Shown here: one piece after another, positions 44,474-53,224 of the stretch | Layout: the number at the start of each line of letters is the position of its first letter | Numbering within the stretch: position 1 is the stretch's first letter | DNA from: Paraburkholderia fungorum | GTDB taxonomy: Bacteria; Pseudomonadota; Gammaproteobacteria; Burkholderiales; Burkholderiaceae | Assembly (NCBI RefSeq): GCF_003610895.1 | Contig: NZ_MCAS01000024.1 | Coordinates: 39,508-103,507 of the forward strand | Direction of reading: 5' to 3' | Length of the DNA stretch: 64,000 nt | Made by a program: the position numbers and the translations under genes | The notes under the pieces: generated by a model | Told to the model about the DNA's origin: nothing | Database searches by the model: none | Seen by the model: the letters and a program-made list of their open reading frames with translations, nothing else

Positions 44474-45538
44474 TCAATTGGAGGGCGCGGCGGCCGCAGC
44501 CGTTGCCGCGCTATCCGGCTTGAACACCGTCTTCCAGTCATCCTTCATATCGACGACGAGCCAGCCTTTCGCGCCGGCTTCGTCCAGACCCTTGTCGAGC
44601 TTGCCGCTTTTCGCCGCGCGGTCGTACGCATACTCCCGTTCCCCGTCGGTGTGATGCAGCAGTGCCGCCAGACGCGGGCCGTCGCCGGCGGCCGTCCATT
44701 CGAGCATCGGCACGTCGCCGTCCGCGTTGCCGAAGGCGATCACCGGGCGCCGGCCGATTACGCGATCGATAGCGAGCGGTTTGGCTGCGCCGTCGACGAG
44801 ATTGTCGACCTGCGCCAGCCGGGTCAGCGTGACGGCGCTGTTCGTCTGGCCGTACTTGTATTTGACGGTGCTGCCGATCACCTGCTCGGGCGGAATGCCG
44901 TACACGCGCGGCGCCAGGTCGCGTACGAACTCGACGTCGCTGCCCGTCACCAGATAGGTTTTGAAGCCGTTGGCGCGCAGATAGGCGAGCAACTCGAGCA
45001 TGGGCTGATAAGCGAGGTCGGCGTACGGGCGGTTAAAGCGCGGGTCGCTCGCTGAGTCGAACCATTCGTGCACGAGCGCGGCGAATTGATCGCTGGTCAT
45101 GCCGGCATGCGCTGCGGCTAGCACTTTCATGGAGCCGGCGTCACCGCTCCCCGCGATGCTTTTCAGATTGCCTTTCAGAATCGAGCGGAACGGCTCCTGC
45201 CGTTTCCATTCCGGATGCCGCCCGGCCACCGTCTTCACCCGTTGCAGCGCGAACACCAGTTGCACCGAGGCCGGTTGCTCGGGCCACAAGGTGCCGTCGT
45301 TGTCGAACACGGCGACCCGGTCGGCGCGCGGGATGAAATCCTTCGACTCGGGCGTGGTGACCAGTGTGACGAAATCCACAATCGAGCGCCGGGTCGTGGT
45401 GTCGTTCCATGACGCAAGGGCCGTGGCCGCCGACACGCCGCCCGGCGACTCGCTCGCGTCGTGACGCGGCGTAACGGTACAAGCGGAAAGAACCACAATG
45501 GCCAAAGCAACGCAGTACCGGTGCATCGTGCGAATCAT
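44474..45538 (-). CDS. HAD-superfamily phosphatase-like lipoprotein
   Basis: 354 residues. Lipobox LSAC at the end of the N-terminal hydrophobic helix (MHRYCVALAIVVLSACTV) predicts a lipid anchor. Motif I DNDGTLWPEQ (VAVFDNDGTLW) contains the nucleophilic Asp pair; motif II is LVTGSDVEFVRDLAP and motif III/IV GNADGDVPMLEW. The fold is phosphoserine-phosphatase-like. The last residues are Ala-rich. A periplasmic HAD lipoprotein beside a DUF1254/sulfatase gene run suggests a shared role, but it lies on the opposite strand, across a 620-bp divergent promoter region. Confidence 0.83.
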   Translation of the reverse strand: MIRTMHRYCVALAIVVLSACTVTPRHDASESPGGVSAATALASWNDTTTRRSIVDFVTLVTTPESKDFIPRADRVAVFDNDGTLWPEQPASVQLVFALQRVKTVAGRHPEWKRQEPFRSILKGNLKSIAGSGDAGSMKVLAAAHAGMTSDQFAALVHEWFDSASDPRFNRPYADLAYQPMLELLAYLRANGFKTYLVTGSDVEFVRDLAPRVYGIPPEQVIGSTVKYKYGQTNSAVTLTRLAQVDNLVDGAAKPLAIDRVIGRRPVIAFGNADGDVPMLEWTAAGDGPRLAALLHHTDGEREYAYDRAAKSGKLDKGLDEAGAKGWLVVDMKDDWKTVFKPDSAATAAAAAPSN

Positions 45539-46158
45539 GAAAGCCTCATCAAAAGCGGTGGGTCGAATCTAACGCGAGCGCCAGTCTAATGGCGTGCGCC
45601 GATTGTTGCAGCCCATTGCGTAGTTTTTTTGAGCGGCGGCGCCAATGCCGGCAATTTGCAATGGCATATGCCGTTATGCGGATTGGTATGAGGAGGCTAA
45701 AACAATTTCCAAATCTGGAGAAAAATATGCAATTGAAATGGCTATTAAAGCCTGATTCGAGCGGAAATTGGCTAGCTTTCGATCGTGTTACAAATTTATC
45801 TCTGTAATCTCGTGAAACGTTTGCTACCATTTCTCGACGATGTCCTGAGTTATGAATTTTTTACCTCCCGCATGCTTTGTTTGATGCGGCGTCTCTTCAG
45901 TCTGAAAGGAGCGTCCATGCAAGCCATGTATCTGGCCGTACTGTCTTTCCGGGCTGTTCGAAAGACCTAGCGCTCTTTAACCGCGCGTCTTATCTGTTCT
46001 GCGTATTTCCCTGCTGCCTTTGGCCGCCGGGTGAGCAAACACGTTTGTGCGATTAGTTTGATTTAATTAAAAAATACGAATTCTGTTTCCCGACTTTATT
46101 TACGTTGGGCAGCGGGAGTGCGTTCGCCTATAAGAAATGCCCATAGACGAGGTGCGGA
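45539..46158. other. A+T-richer divergent intergenic region
   Basis: 620 bp between the HAD lipoprotein and the outer-membrane gene run. Stretches around 45640-45880 and 46050-46110 are clearly lower in G+C than the rest of the window, with runs such as TTTAATTAAAAAATACG. No convincing protein-length gene is present, only a 17-codon frame with a strong ribosome site (45917). The region probably holds promoters for both directions and may be bound by an H-NS-like silencer. Confidence 0.55.
45917..45970 (+). CDS. possible 17-residue leader peptide
   Basis: ATG at 45917 is preceded by AAAGGAG with 5-bp spacing, the best ribosome site in the region. It encodes MQAMYLAVLSFRAVRKT and stops at TAG 45968-45970, about 190 bp before the outer-membrane gene at 46159. 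No attenuator hairpin is obvious, so a regulatory role is speculative. Confidence 0.3.
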   Translation: MQAMYLAVLSFRAVRKT

Positions 46159-46953
46159 ATGGGTTGTAAATGTCTGCTTCGATCGGCAGCGTTATACGCC
46201 GCGTCGGTGTTGATGTCGCCTGCGTTCGCTCAGGCTTCCGCCGACGATGCCAATAAAAGTAATAACCCGCTGAATCTGGCCGCCTCATTCAACATCCAGA
46301 ACTACTACACGCCGAGCGTGTTCGGCGCGAGCGCGCATACCAACGATCTGCTCTTGCGCCCCACCGTGCCGATCGGCCCAAACAGCCTGATCGGCGTGCC
46401 GCAAATCTTCCGCGCCACGGTGCCGGTCAGCACACGGCCCGACCCGAACGGCGGCTATAACACCGGCCTCGGCGACCTGAACCTGTTCGACATTTTCCTG
46501 CTGTCGCAAGGTGACGTGCAGCTCGGTGTGGGCCCGCTCGTGACCATGCCGACGGCCACCGATCCCAGCCTCGGCACCGGCAAGTGGCAAGCCGGTCTTG
46601 CCGCGGTCGCCGTCAGTGCGACGAAAGCGCGGCTGCTCGGCGCATTGGTGCAATGGCAGCACTCGTTCGCCGGGCAAAGCAACCGGCCCACCACGCAATC
46701 GCTCACTGCACAGCCGTTCGGCATCTTCAACCTGCCGGGCGGTTGGTACATCCGCTCGACGGGCATCTGGACTTTCGATCTGCAGCACGGCAGTTATTAC
46801 ATTCCGGTGGGCCTCGGCGCCGGCAAGGCGTGGAAGGGCGGCTCGACCATCTACAACGCGTTCATCGAACCGCAGTACTCCGTCGCCCATTCCGGCGCCG
46901 GAGTGCCGCAGTTCACGATCTTCGCAGGCTTGAATATGACGTTCGGCAAATAG
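46159..46953 (+). CDS. putative outer-membrane beta-barrel protein (phenol-pathway MetA-like/transporter family)
   Basis: 264 residues. The signal peptide ends near SPAFAQASA. Afterwards the sequence is made of alternating amphipathic strands with Gly/Asn turns and ends in an aromatic-containing strand (PQFTIFAGLNMTFGK). This is the pattern of the family annotated 'putative MetA-pathway of phenol degradation' (PF13557). Such barrels are thought to let hydrophobic compounds through the outer membrane. It is the first gene of a plus-strand run of exported proteins and is followed after 24 bp by a small DUF1214-like fragment. Confidence 0.7.
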   Translation: MGCKCLLRSAALYAASVLMSPAFAQASADDANKSNNPLNLAASFNIQNYYTPSVFGASAHTNDLLLRPTVPIGPNSLIGVPQIFRATVPVSTRPDPNGGYNTGLGDLNLFDIFLLSQGDVQLGVGPLVTMPTATDPSLGTGKWQAGLAAVAVSATKARLLGALVQWQHSFAGQSNRPTTQSLTAQPFGIFNLPGGWYIRSTGIWTFDLQHGSYYIPVGLGAGKAWKGGSTIYNAFIEPQYSVAHSGAGVPQFTIFAGLNMTFGK

Positions 46954-46977
46954 ACCGGAACCTGAGAGAAAGCAGAC

Positions 46978-47097
46978 ATGAGATCGAACTGGCTGCCCGC
47001 GCCCCGAGGCGTGTACGACCTTGTCATGCCGGTCCATGGTCCGGAAAAGACGCTATTCGACGTCGCCGGGACCTTGCCCGAGCCGCAAAAGCGCTAA
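46978..47097 (+). pseudogene. 39-codon fragment resembling the C-terminus of a DUF1254/DUF1214 protein
   Basis: The frame encodes MRSNWLPAPRGVYDLVMPVH followed by GPEKTLFDVAGTLPEPQKR. It aligns with the C-terminus of the next gene (ANWLPAPANEAFSLYIRAYW, then PQQPALDGSWTPPPI), sharing NWLPAP, the hydrophobic middle and the D-x-x-x-T-x-P-x-P end. It has its own ATG with a GAGA ribosome site and a stop just upstream in frame. Either it is the remnant of a deleted paralogue or a retained small protein. It is too short to be a full DUF1214 domain. Confidence 0.6.
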
Positions 47098-47125
47098 ACC
47101 GCGCATGGACGAACCTGAGAGCGAT

Positions 47126-48613
47126 ATGAACAAGAAAACCGTGACATGGGTCACCGCCGCCGTACTGGCGTCGGTCGCCGCGCCGATTCTGGCGAAGACG
47201 CAGCAGGACCAGCCACCCCATGCGACGGCCACCGCCGCATCCGTGCCGGGCCCGGTGGCCGGCTACGCGATCTCTGACGAATACGCACGGCTGGTGGCGC
47301 GCCAGACCTATTTCTGGGCGTGGCCGATGGTGAACGTCTACGGCCGCCTGCTGGCAATGAAGCAGGTGCCGCGACCGGGGCTGAACGGCGGCATCGTGCC
47401 GGTCGCGCCGCCCAATCACCTCTCGATGCTGCGCGACTATATCCAGCCGCAGGAGCGATTTGTCGCGTGTCCGAATCAGGACGTGGTCTACGGGTCCGCG
47501 ATCCTCGATCTCAACCAGACGCCGGTGGTCGTGCAGGTCCCCGATTTCGGCAAACGCTTCTGGGTCTACCAGGCCGTCGATCTGCGCACCGACGGCTTCG
47601 CAAGTCTCGGCAAGATGTACGGCACGCGTCCAGGCTTCTATCTGCTGGCCGGTCCTGACTGGCACGGCCAGGTGCCGAAGGGCATCCGGCAGGTGTTCCG
47701 CTCGTCGACCGGGGTCGGCAGCTTCATCCCGCGTGTTTTCATGGACGACACACCTGAAGATCGTGTCGCCGTGCAGTCGGTGATTACAAAGGTTGGCCTG
47801 TATCCGCTTGCCGAGTACGACGGCAAGGTCAAGGAGACCGACTGGTCGGCGTTGCCGGTTTTCGGTCCGGCGGGTGGCGCGGCGGGCGGCAACGCCGAAG
47901 AGATCAAGTGGGTCGATCCCAACCGGTTCTGGGACGAATTGCCCACGGTGCTCGATGCAACACCACCGCAACGCGGCGAAGAAGCGCTCTACGCGCAGGC
48001 GCGTGCGCTGATCGCGGCGGCGCAAAAAGATCCGGCGATCAAGACCGCGATTGTCGACGAGGCGCTCAAGGCCGAGGCGGATCTGGTCACGCCATTGTTC
48101 AACTTCAACACCTTCGGCAAGCGCTTGCCCGCCAACTGGAACACGATCAGCAACGGCGCTGCATTCGGCACCGATTACTTCACGCGCACGGCGGTGGCGA
48201 AGTCGAACATCTTCGTCAACAAGCCGAACGAGACCAAGTACTTCTACGCCGATGCCGACGCATCCGGTCAGCGCCTCGACGGCAATGCGCACTACACGGT
48301 GACGTTCGCGAAAGATAGTTTGCCGCCGGTCAAAGGATTCTGGTCGTTGACGTTGTATAACGCGCATCACTTCTTTTCGCCGAACGCGCAAAACCGTTAC
48401 TCGCTCGGCACCAAGAACAAGGACCTGAAATTTAATGAGGATGGCTCATTGACCCTCTACGTGCAGAACACGAGCCCCGGCAACGACAAACTCGCCAACT
48501 GGCTGCCGGCGCCGGCCAATGAAGCGTTTTCGCTGTATATCCGCGCCTATTGGCCGCAGCAGCCGGCGCTTGACGGCAGCTGGACGCCGCCGCCGATTGT
48601 GCGTGAGCCGTGA
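47126..48613 (+). CDS. exported DUF1254/DUF1214 domain protein
   Basis: 495 residues. Signal peptide MNKKTVTWVTAAVLASVAAPILAKTQ. The DUF1254 domain follows (YARLVARQTYFWAWPMVNVYGRL, FVACPNQDVVYGSAILDLNQTPVVVQVPD, FWVYQAVDLRTDGFASLG). The C-terminal DUF1214 domain has GFWSLTLYNAHHFFSPNAQNRYSLG and LANWLPAPANEAFSLYIRAYW. The family is widespread but has no established biochemical activity. The start at 47126 is preferred for its signal peptide; MDEPESDM at 47105 is possible. It sits between two outer-membrane barrel genes, consistent with a periplasmic role. Confidence 0.88.
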   Translation: MNKKTVTWVTAAVLASVAAPILAKTQQDQPPHATATAASVPGPVAGYAISDEYARLVARQTYFWAWPMVNVYGRLLAMKQVPRPGLNGGIVPVAPPNHLSMLRDYIQPQERFVACPNQDVVYGSAILDLNQTPVVVQVPDFGKRFWVYQAVDLRTDGFASLGKMYGTRPGFYLLAGPDWHGQVPKGIRQVFRSSTGVGSFIPRVFMDDTPEDRVAVQSVITKVGLYPLAEYDGKVKETDWSALPVFGPAGGAAGGNAEEIKWVDPNRFWDELPTVLDATPPQRGEEALYAQARALIAAAQKDPAIKTAIVDEALKAEADLVTPLFNFNTFGKRLPANWNTISNGAAFGTDYFTRTAVAKSNIFVNKPNETKYFYADADASGQRLDGNAHYTVTFAKDSLPPVKGFWSLTLYNAHHFFSPNAQNRYSLGTKNKDLKFNEDGSLTLYVQNTSPGNDKLANWLPAPANEAFSLYIRAYWPQQPALDGSWTPPPIVREP

Positions 48614-48713
48614 GAACTGCTTCGTCCCCCACCGGTGTGGCCTGTGGCCGCACTTCGTCTACACCTTCGTCCGTTGCGTGAAAATGCGGAGATTTTTTTT
48701 CGAGAGGATGACT

Positions 48714-49682
48714 ATGAGTCGCTCTGGTCGTTTGTTCGCAAACCGGTCACTCGCCCGGGTGTGTTCGAGTGCGCTTCTGACTACTGCCGGCCTCGCGGTC
48801 TGCCAGCAAGTGTGGGCGACTGAAGGAGGTATCGGCAGGCCGATCACCGGCATGCAGGTCACGCCATACGCCGGTGTCGTGCCGCCTACCGATGACTGGA
48901 TTGTCTCGGCCACCACGATTTATTACGAAGGCTCGCTGGGCGCGAGCAAGACTATCCCGATCGCCGGGCAGATTACCGCAGGCGTTGACGTGACCGCGGT
49001 GTACACCATTGTCAATGCCGTCAAGACGTGGGGCATCACCGTGGGCGGCTGGAATTTTGCGTCTTCGTTCGGGGTGCCGTTTCAGTACACCGACATCTCG
49101 TCGTTTCACGGCCGCTTGCCGAACGATCACAACACCCAGTTCGCGGACCTGTTTTTCACGCCGGTCGTCGCGGGCTACCACCTGACCAAGACCGACCACA
49201 TCGCGCTTAGCGTGCAGATCTATGCGCCAACCGGTGCTTACTCCACGAGCCGGCTTGCCAATGCCGGGCAGAACACGTGGACCTTCACGCCGACCGTTGC
49301 CTACACGAAGCTGTTCCCGAAAGAAGAGATCGAGTTGTCCGTGAACTACGGGATCGGGTTCTATACGGCCAACAGCGACACGCACTATCACAACGCGCCT
49401 GTCAGCGTGCTCGACCTGCTGGCGCTCAAGCGCTTCGGCGGCTGGGGCGTGGGCGTGGTGGGCGGTTATATCCAGCAGCTCGGTCATGACAGCGGCGGTC
49501 TGGCCGATGTCACCGGCGGAAATCAGGGGCATTCCGTGGGTATTGGGCCGATGGTCACGTGGTCGGGCAAGGTCCAGAAAACGCCGGTGTCGGCATCGCT
49601 GCGTTGGGTCAACGAGTTCAACGTCAGCAATCGGCCGAAGGGGAACGCGGTGGAACTGTCGGTTAGCGCCACCTTCAAGTAA
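48714..49682 (+). CDS. putative outer-membrane channel (MetA-pathway/SphA-like family)
   Basis: 322 residues. Signal peptide MSRSGRLFANRSLARVCSSA ... LAVCQQVWA with cleavage before TEGG. The mature start TEGGIGRPITGMQVTPYAGVVPPTDDWIVSATTIYYEG, the motif LSVQIYAPTGAYSTSRLANAGQNTWTF and the end NEFNVSNRPKGNAVELSVSATFK are typical of the PF13557 outer-membrane family. The ATG at 48714 follows GAGAGG with 6-bp spacing; upstream codons in frame are Arg-rich overlap with the preceding gene. Probably passes a hydrophobic or aromatic substrate. Confidence 0.8.
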   Translation: MSRSGRLFANRSLARVCSSALLTTAGLAVCQQVWATEGGIGRPITGMQVTPYAGVVPPTDDWIVSATTIYYEGSLGASKTIPIAGQITAGVDVTAVYTIVNAVKTWGITVGGWNFASSFGVPFQYTDISSFHGRLPNDHNTQFADLFFTPVVAGYHLTKTDHIALSVQIYAPTGAYSTSRLANAGQNTWTFTPTVAYTKLFPKEEIELSVNYGIGFYTANSDTHYHNAPVSVLDLLALKRFGGWGVGVVGGYIQQLGHDSGGLADVTGGNQGHSVGIGPMVTWSGKVQKTPVSASLRWVNEFNVSNRPKGNAVELSVSATFK

Positions 49683-49688
49683 CGGCCT

Positions 49689-50879
49689 ATGCAGTTGTCG
49701 ATCCGTCGTGCCTTTTATACGCAGTTGCCCGTCGACGCGGCCGCGCCCATCGAGGCTGAAAAGGGCCGCCGCCGCGGATGGTGCGCGCCGGTCGTTGCCG
49801 CGGGCTTGCTGCTTGCGTCGGCCCAGGTTCACGCGGCGTCGAAATTCATCGACCCCGAAGACGGCGCATTCGACCTGAGCGATCTGCTGCTGACACATCG
49901 CGGCGTGTTGCCCGTGCCGACGCTAATCACCGAACCTGCGGTCGGCTACGGCCTGGGCCTCGGCCTCCTCTATTTCACGATGCCGAAGAAAAGCGCGGAC
50001 GCACCCGACGATTCCAGGGCACCACCGAACGTCACCGGTCTCGGTGGCTTCGCAACCGGCACACACAGCTGGGGTGCGGGGCTGATGCACTTCCACACCT
50101 GGGACGACGACCACATTCGCTATCTCGGTGTGATCGGCAAAGTGGGACTGCATCTGAATTACTACGGCATCCAGAATCAGCCGCGCGCCTACCAGCTCGA
50201 CGGTGTCGCCGTGGTGCAGCAAGTGCTGTTCCGGATCGGCAATAGCCATTGGTACGTCGGTCCGCGCTACACCTTCTTCGATTCCCGCACGCGTTTCGGT
50301 CCGGTGATTCCGGAAGGGATTCGCCAGTTCGAGAAAGATCAGCGCGTTGCCAAGGCAGGCGTGGTGGTCGACTACGACACGCGCGACAACATGTTCTATC
50401 CGTCAAGCGGCACTTATGCGGAGCTCGAAGCGGATCTCGCGCGTGGCGGTCTTGGCAGTTCGACGAACTTCCAGGAGCAGACCGCGCGCGGCTACCAGTG
50501 GATTCCGCTATCGAAAAGCTGGGTGCTCGGCCTGCGAGCCGACACCGGATTCTCCCAAGGAAACATTCCGTTTTTCGCGCAGCCGTATGTGTCGCTGCGC
50601 GGGGTGTCCGATGCGAAGTTCCAGGACAGCAACCAGCTGACGGCGGAGGCCGAAATCCGCTGGAACGTCACGCCGCGCTGGGCGGTGCTCGGCTTCGGCG
50701 GGGTCGGCAAAGCCTATGGCCATCTGCATTCGTTTTCGGATGCACCTACGGCCTTCGGCTTCGGTACAGGTTTCCGGTATCTGATTGCTCGCAAGCTCGG
50801 TTTGTCGATGGGGATCGACGTCGCGCACGGGCCGGGACAGAACGCTTTTTACGTGCAGGTGGGCAGCGCCTGGCGCTGA
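49689..50879 (+). CDS. stand-alone Omp85/D15-like outer-membrane barrel (BamA/TamA family)
   Basis: 396 residues, starting 6 bp after the previous gene. A signal-like hydrophobic stretch (WCAPVVAAGLLLASAQVHA) is unusually far from the ATG, after 30 polar residues, so the true start may be internal. The mature part lacks POTRA repeats and goes straight into a barrel: VVVDYDTRDNMFYPSSGTYAELEADLARGGLG is the strongly conserved Omp85 strand pair, and the end is GIDVAHGPGQNAFYVQVGSAWR. Short D15-type barrels without POTRA occur beside hydrolases and lipid enzymes; the function is open. Confidence 0.8.
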   Translation: MQLSIRRAFYTQLPVDAAAPIEAEKGRRRGWCAPVVAAGLLLASAQVHAASKFIDPEDGAFDLSDLLLTHRGVLPVPTLITEPAVGYGLGLGLLYFTMPKKSADAPDDSRAPPNVTGLGGFATGTHSWGAGLMHFHTWDDDHIRYLGVIGKVGLHLNYYGIQNQPRAYQLDGVAVVQQVLFRIGNSHWYVGPRYTFFDSRTRFGPVIPEGIRQFEKDQRVAKAGVVVDYDTRDNMFYPSSGTYAELEADLARGGLGSSTNFQEQTARGYQWIPLSKSWVLGLRADTGFSQGNIPFFAQPYVSLRGVSDAKFQDSNQLTAEAEIRWNVTPRWAVLGFGGVGKAYGHLHSFSDAPTAFGFGTGFRYLIARKLGLSMGIDVAHGPGQNAFYVQVGSAWR

Positions 50880-51016
50880 CCCGAACGATCGGGTTTCACA
50901 TGGAGGCGGCTTATCCGCACGGCACCCGTTGGCACGCCGGGTTGGAACAGGCCGCGAAGCAGAGTTGTTTGGTTCGGCATGCTTTGCCGATGTCTTGTTG
51001 ATTCGAGGAAATGACG

Positions 51017-52999
51017 ATGGAAAAACAAAAACGCAATCGGCGGCTCACCGCCGTCACGGTCGCTGTCGCTACGCTTTGCCTGTCACATGCAGTACTCTCG
51101 CAAGCCGCCGCGCCTAACAAGGACGCAACGGCTATCACGAAGCAGGAAAACGCCGAGGTCTACAAGCAACTGCCGTTCGACGACAAGCAGGATTTCGAAG
51201 ATGCGCAACGTGGTTTCATCGCGACCATTCCGAACGGTGTCATCAAGACTGACACGGGCGGCGTCAGCTGGGATCTGAACAAATACAAATTCCTGCAAGG
51301 TGAGGCGCCGGATACGGTCAATCCGAGTCTGTGGCGCAACGCACAGCTCAATATGTTCAACGGCCTGTTCAAGGTGACGGACCACGTCTATCAGGTGCGC
51401 GGTCTCGATCTCGCGAACATGACGATCGTCGAAGGCGATAACGGCATCATCATCATCGACGTGCTGGTCACGAAAGAGGCGGCACGTGCCGCGCTCGACC
51501 TGTATTACCAGCATCGTCCGAAGAAGCCGGTGCTCGCCGTGATCTACACGCACAGTCACGCGGACCACTACGGCGGCGTGAAGGGCGTGGTCGACGAAGC
51601 GGACGTGAAGAGCGGCAAGGTGAAAATCATCGCGCCGGAAGGTTTCCTTGCCGAAGCCGTCAGTGAAAACGTGTTTGCCGGCAATGCCATGGGACGCCGC
51701 ACGCTCTACCAATACGGTGCGTTCCTGCCGGCCAGCGCGCGTGGCCAGGTCGATGCCGGCCTCGGCAAGACCACTTCGTTTGGCTCACTCGGCCTGATCG
51801 CGCCGACCGATACGATCAGCAAGACTGGCGAGACACGCACCATCGGCGGCGTGCAGTTCGAGTTCCAGATGGCGCCGGGCACGGAAGCCCCGTCGGAGAT
51901 GCTGATTTACATGCCGCAATTCAAGCTTCTCGATACCGCCGAAGACACCACGCACACGCTGCACAACCTGTACACGCTGCGCGGCGCACAGGTGCGCGAC
52001 GCGGCGAACTGGTGGAAGGTGTTGAACGAAGCGATCGTGCGATACGGCGACAAGACCGACGTCGTGATCTCGCAGCACCAGTGGCCGACGTGGGGGCAGG
52101 AACGGGCGGTCAGCTATATCGCCGGTACGCGCGACATGTTCAAGTACATCCACGATCAGTCGTTGCGCCTCGCGAACGAGGGCTACACGATGACGGAGAT
52201 CGGCGAACAGATCCAGGTGCCGGATACGACCGGCAAGAAGTGGTACAACCGCGGCTACTACGGTTCGGTGAATCACGATTCGAAGGCGGTTTACCAGCGT
52301 TATCTCGGCTGGTACGACTCGAATCCGGCGAACCTGCATCCGTTGCCGCCGGAGGAGGAGTCGAAGGAATTCGTGCGCTACATGGGCGGCGCGGATGCGG
52401 TGATGGCGAAGGCGAAACAGGATTTCGACAAGGGCAATTACCGCTGGGTTGCCACCGCGATGAACAAGGTTGTGTTCGCCGATCCGGAGAACAAGGCGGC
52501 GCGCAATCTCGAAGCGGACGCGCTGGAGCAGCTCGGTTACCAGACCGAAAACCCCACGTGGCGTAACGAGTACCTGATGGGCGCGTACGAACTGCGCAAC
52601 GGTGTGCCGAAGGTGCCGGGCGTGAACACCGTGACACCGGATGCAGTGGCGGCGATGAACCCGGCGCTGCTGCTGGACTACATGGGCATCCGCCTGAACG
52701 GTCCGAAAGCGAACGGCAAGCATACGACCATCAACTGGGATCTCGGCAACGGCGAGAAGTACGCGATCGAGTTGCGCAATTCGGTATTGATATACACGCC
52801 GAACGCGACGCTGCCGAATGCGGACGCCACGCTGAACATGAGCAAGGACGAGTTCGCATCGTTGCTGATGGGCGGCCAGACGCTCGACAAGGAAACGCAA
52901 TCGGGTAAGGCCAAGGTGGCTGGCGATTCGCAGAAGGTGACGGAACTGTTCAGCATGCTGGATAGCTTCAATCCGATGTTCAATATTGTGACGCCGTAA
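51017..52999 (+). CDS. periplasmic alkyl sulfatase (SdsA1/BDS1-type metallo-beta-lactamase fold)
   Basis: 660 residues with a signal peptide ending near VLSQAAA. The binuclear zinc motif THSHADHYGG gives H179, H181, D183 and H184; further ligand regions lie around PGTEAPSEMLIYMPQ. The dimerisation domain (YYGSVNHDSKAVYQRYLGWYDSNPANLHPL, YMGGADAVMAKAKQDFDKGNYRWVATAMNKVVFADP) and a C-terminal SCP2-like domain (ALLLDYMGIRLNGPKANGKHTTINW) complete the three-domain alkyl-sulfatase layout. The family hydrolyses primary alkyl sulfates such as SDS to alcohol and sulfate. The ATG at 51017 has AGGA 7 bp upstream; the ATG at 51011 is too close to it. Confidence 0.92.
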   Translation: MEKQKRNRRLTAVTVAVATLCLSHAVLSQAAAPNKDATAITKQENAEVYKQLPFDDKQDFEDAQRGFIATIPNGVIKTDTGGVSWDLNKYKFLQGEAPDTVNPSLWRNAQLNMFNGLFKVTDHVYQVRGLDLANMTIVEGDNGIIIIDVLVTKEAARAALDLYYQHRPKKPVLAVIYTHSHADHYGGVKGVVDEADVKSGKVKIIAPEGFLAEAVSENVFAGNAMGRRTLYQYGAFLPASARGQVDAGLGKTTSFGSLGLIAPTDTISKTGETRTIGGVQFEFQMAPGTEAPSEMLIYMPQFKLLDTAEDTTHTLHNLYTLRGAQVRDAANWWKVLNEAIVRYGDKTDVVISQHQWPTWGQERAVSYIAGTRDMFKYIHDQSLRLANEGYTMTEIGEQIQVPDTTGKKWYNRGYYGSVNHDSKAVYQRYLGWYDSNPANLHPLPPEEESKEFVRYMGGADAVMAKAKQDFDKGNYRWVATAMNKVVFADPENKAARNLEADALEQLGYQTENPTWRNEYLMGAYELRNGVPKVPGVNTVTPDAVAAMNPALLLDYMGIRLNGPKANGKHTTINWDLGNGEKYAIELRNSVLIYTPNATLPNADATLNMSKDEFASLLMGGQTLDKETQSGKAKVAGDSQKVTELFSMLDSFNPMFNIVTP

Positions 53000-53224
53000 C
53001 AGTCCTGGGCGCGAGGGGAACGGTTAGCGGATGACCGAAACCTCTCGCGCGGCGGTGACCCGTGAAACGTGGTGATGGATCGAAGTGATCGTGAAATGTG
53101 GTCCTATTCGACGAAGTGCGCGATCGCGCCCGTCGATATGCTGTTTGGACCATCGCCGCCATTCGCAACCTCAATGTTGAGGCGTGACCGGCGGCGCGAT
53201 GCGAACCACCTTTTGCGGACCACC

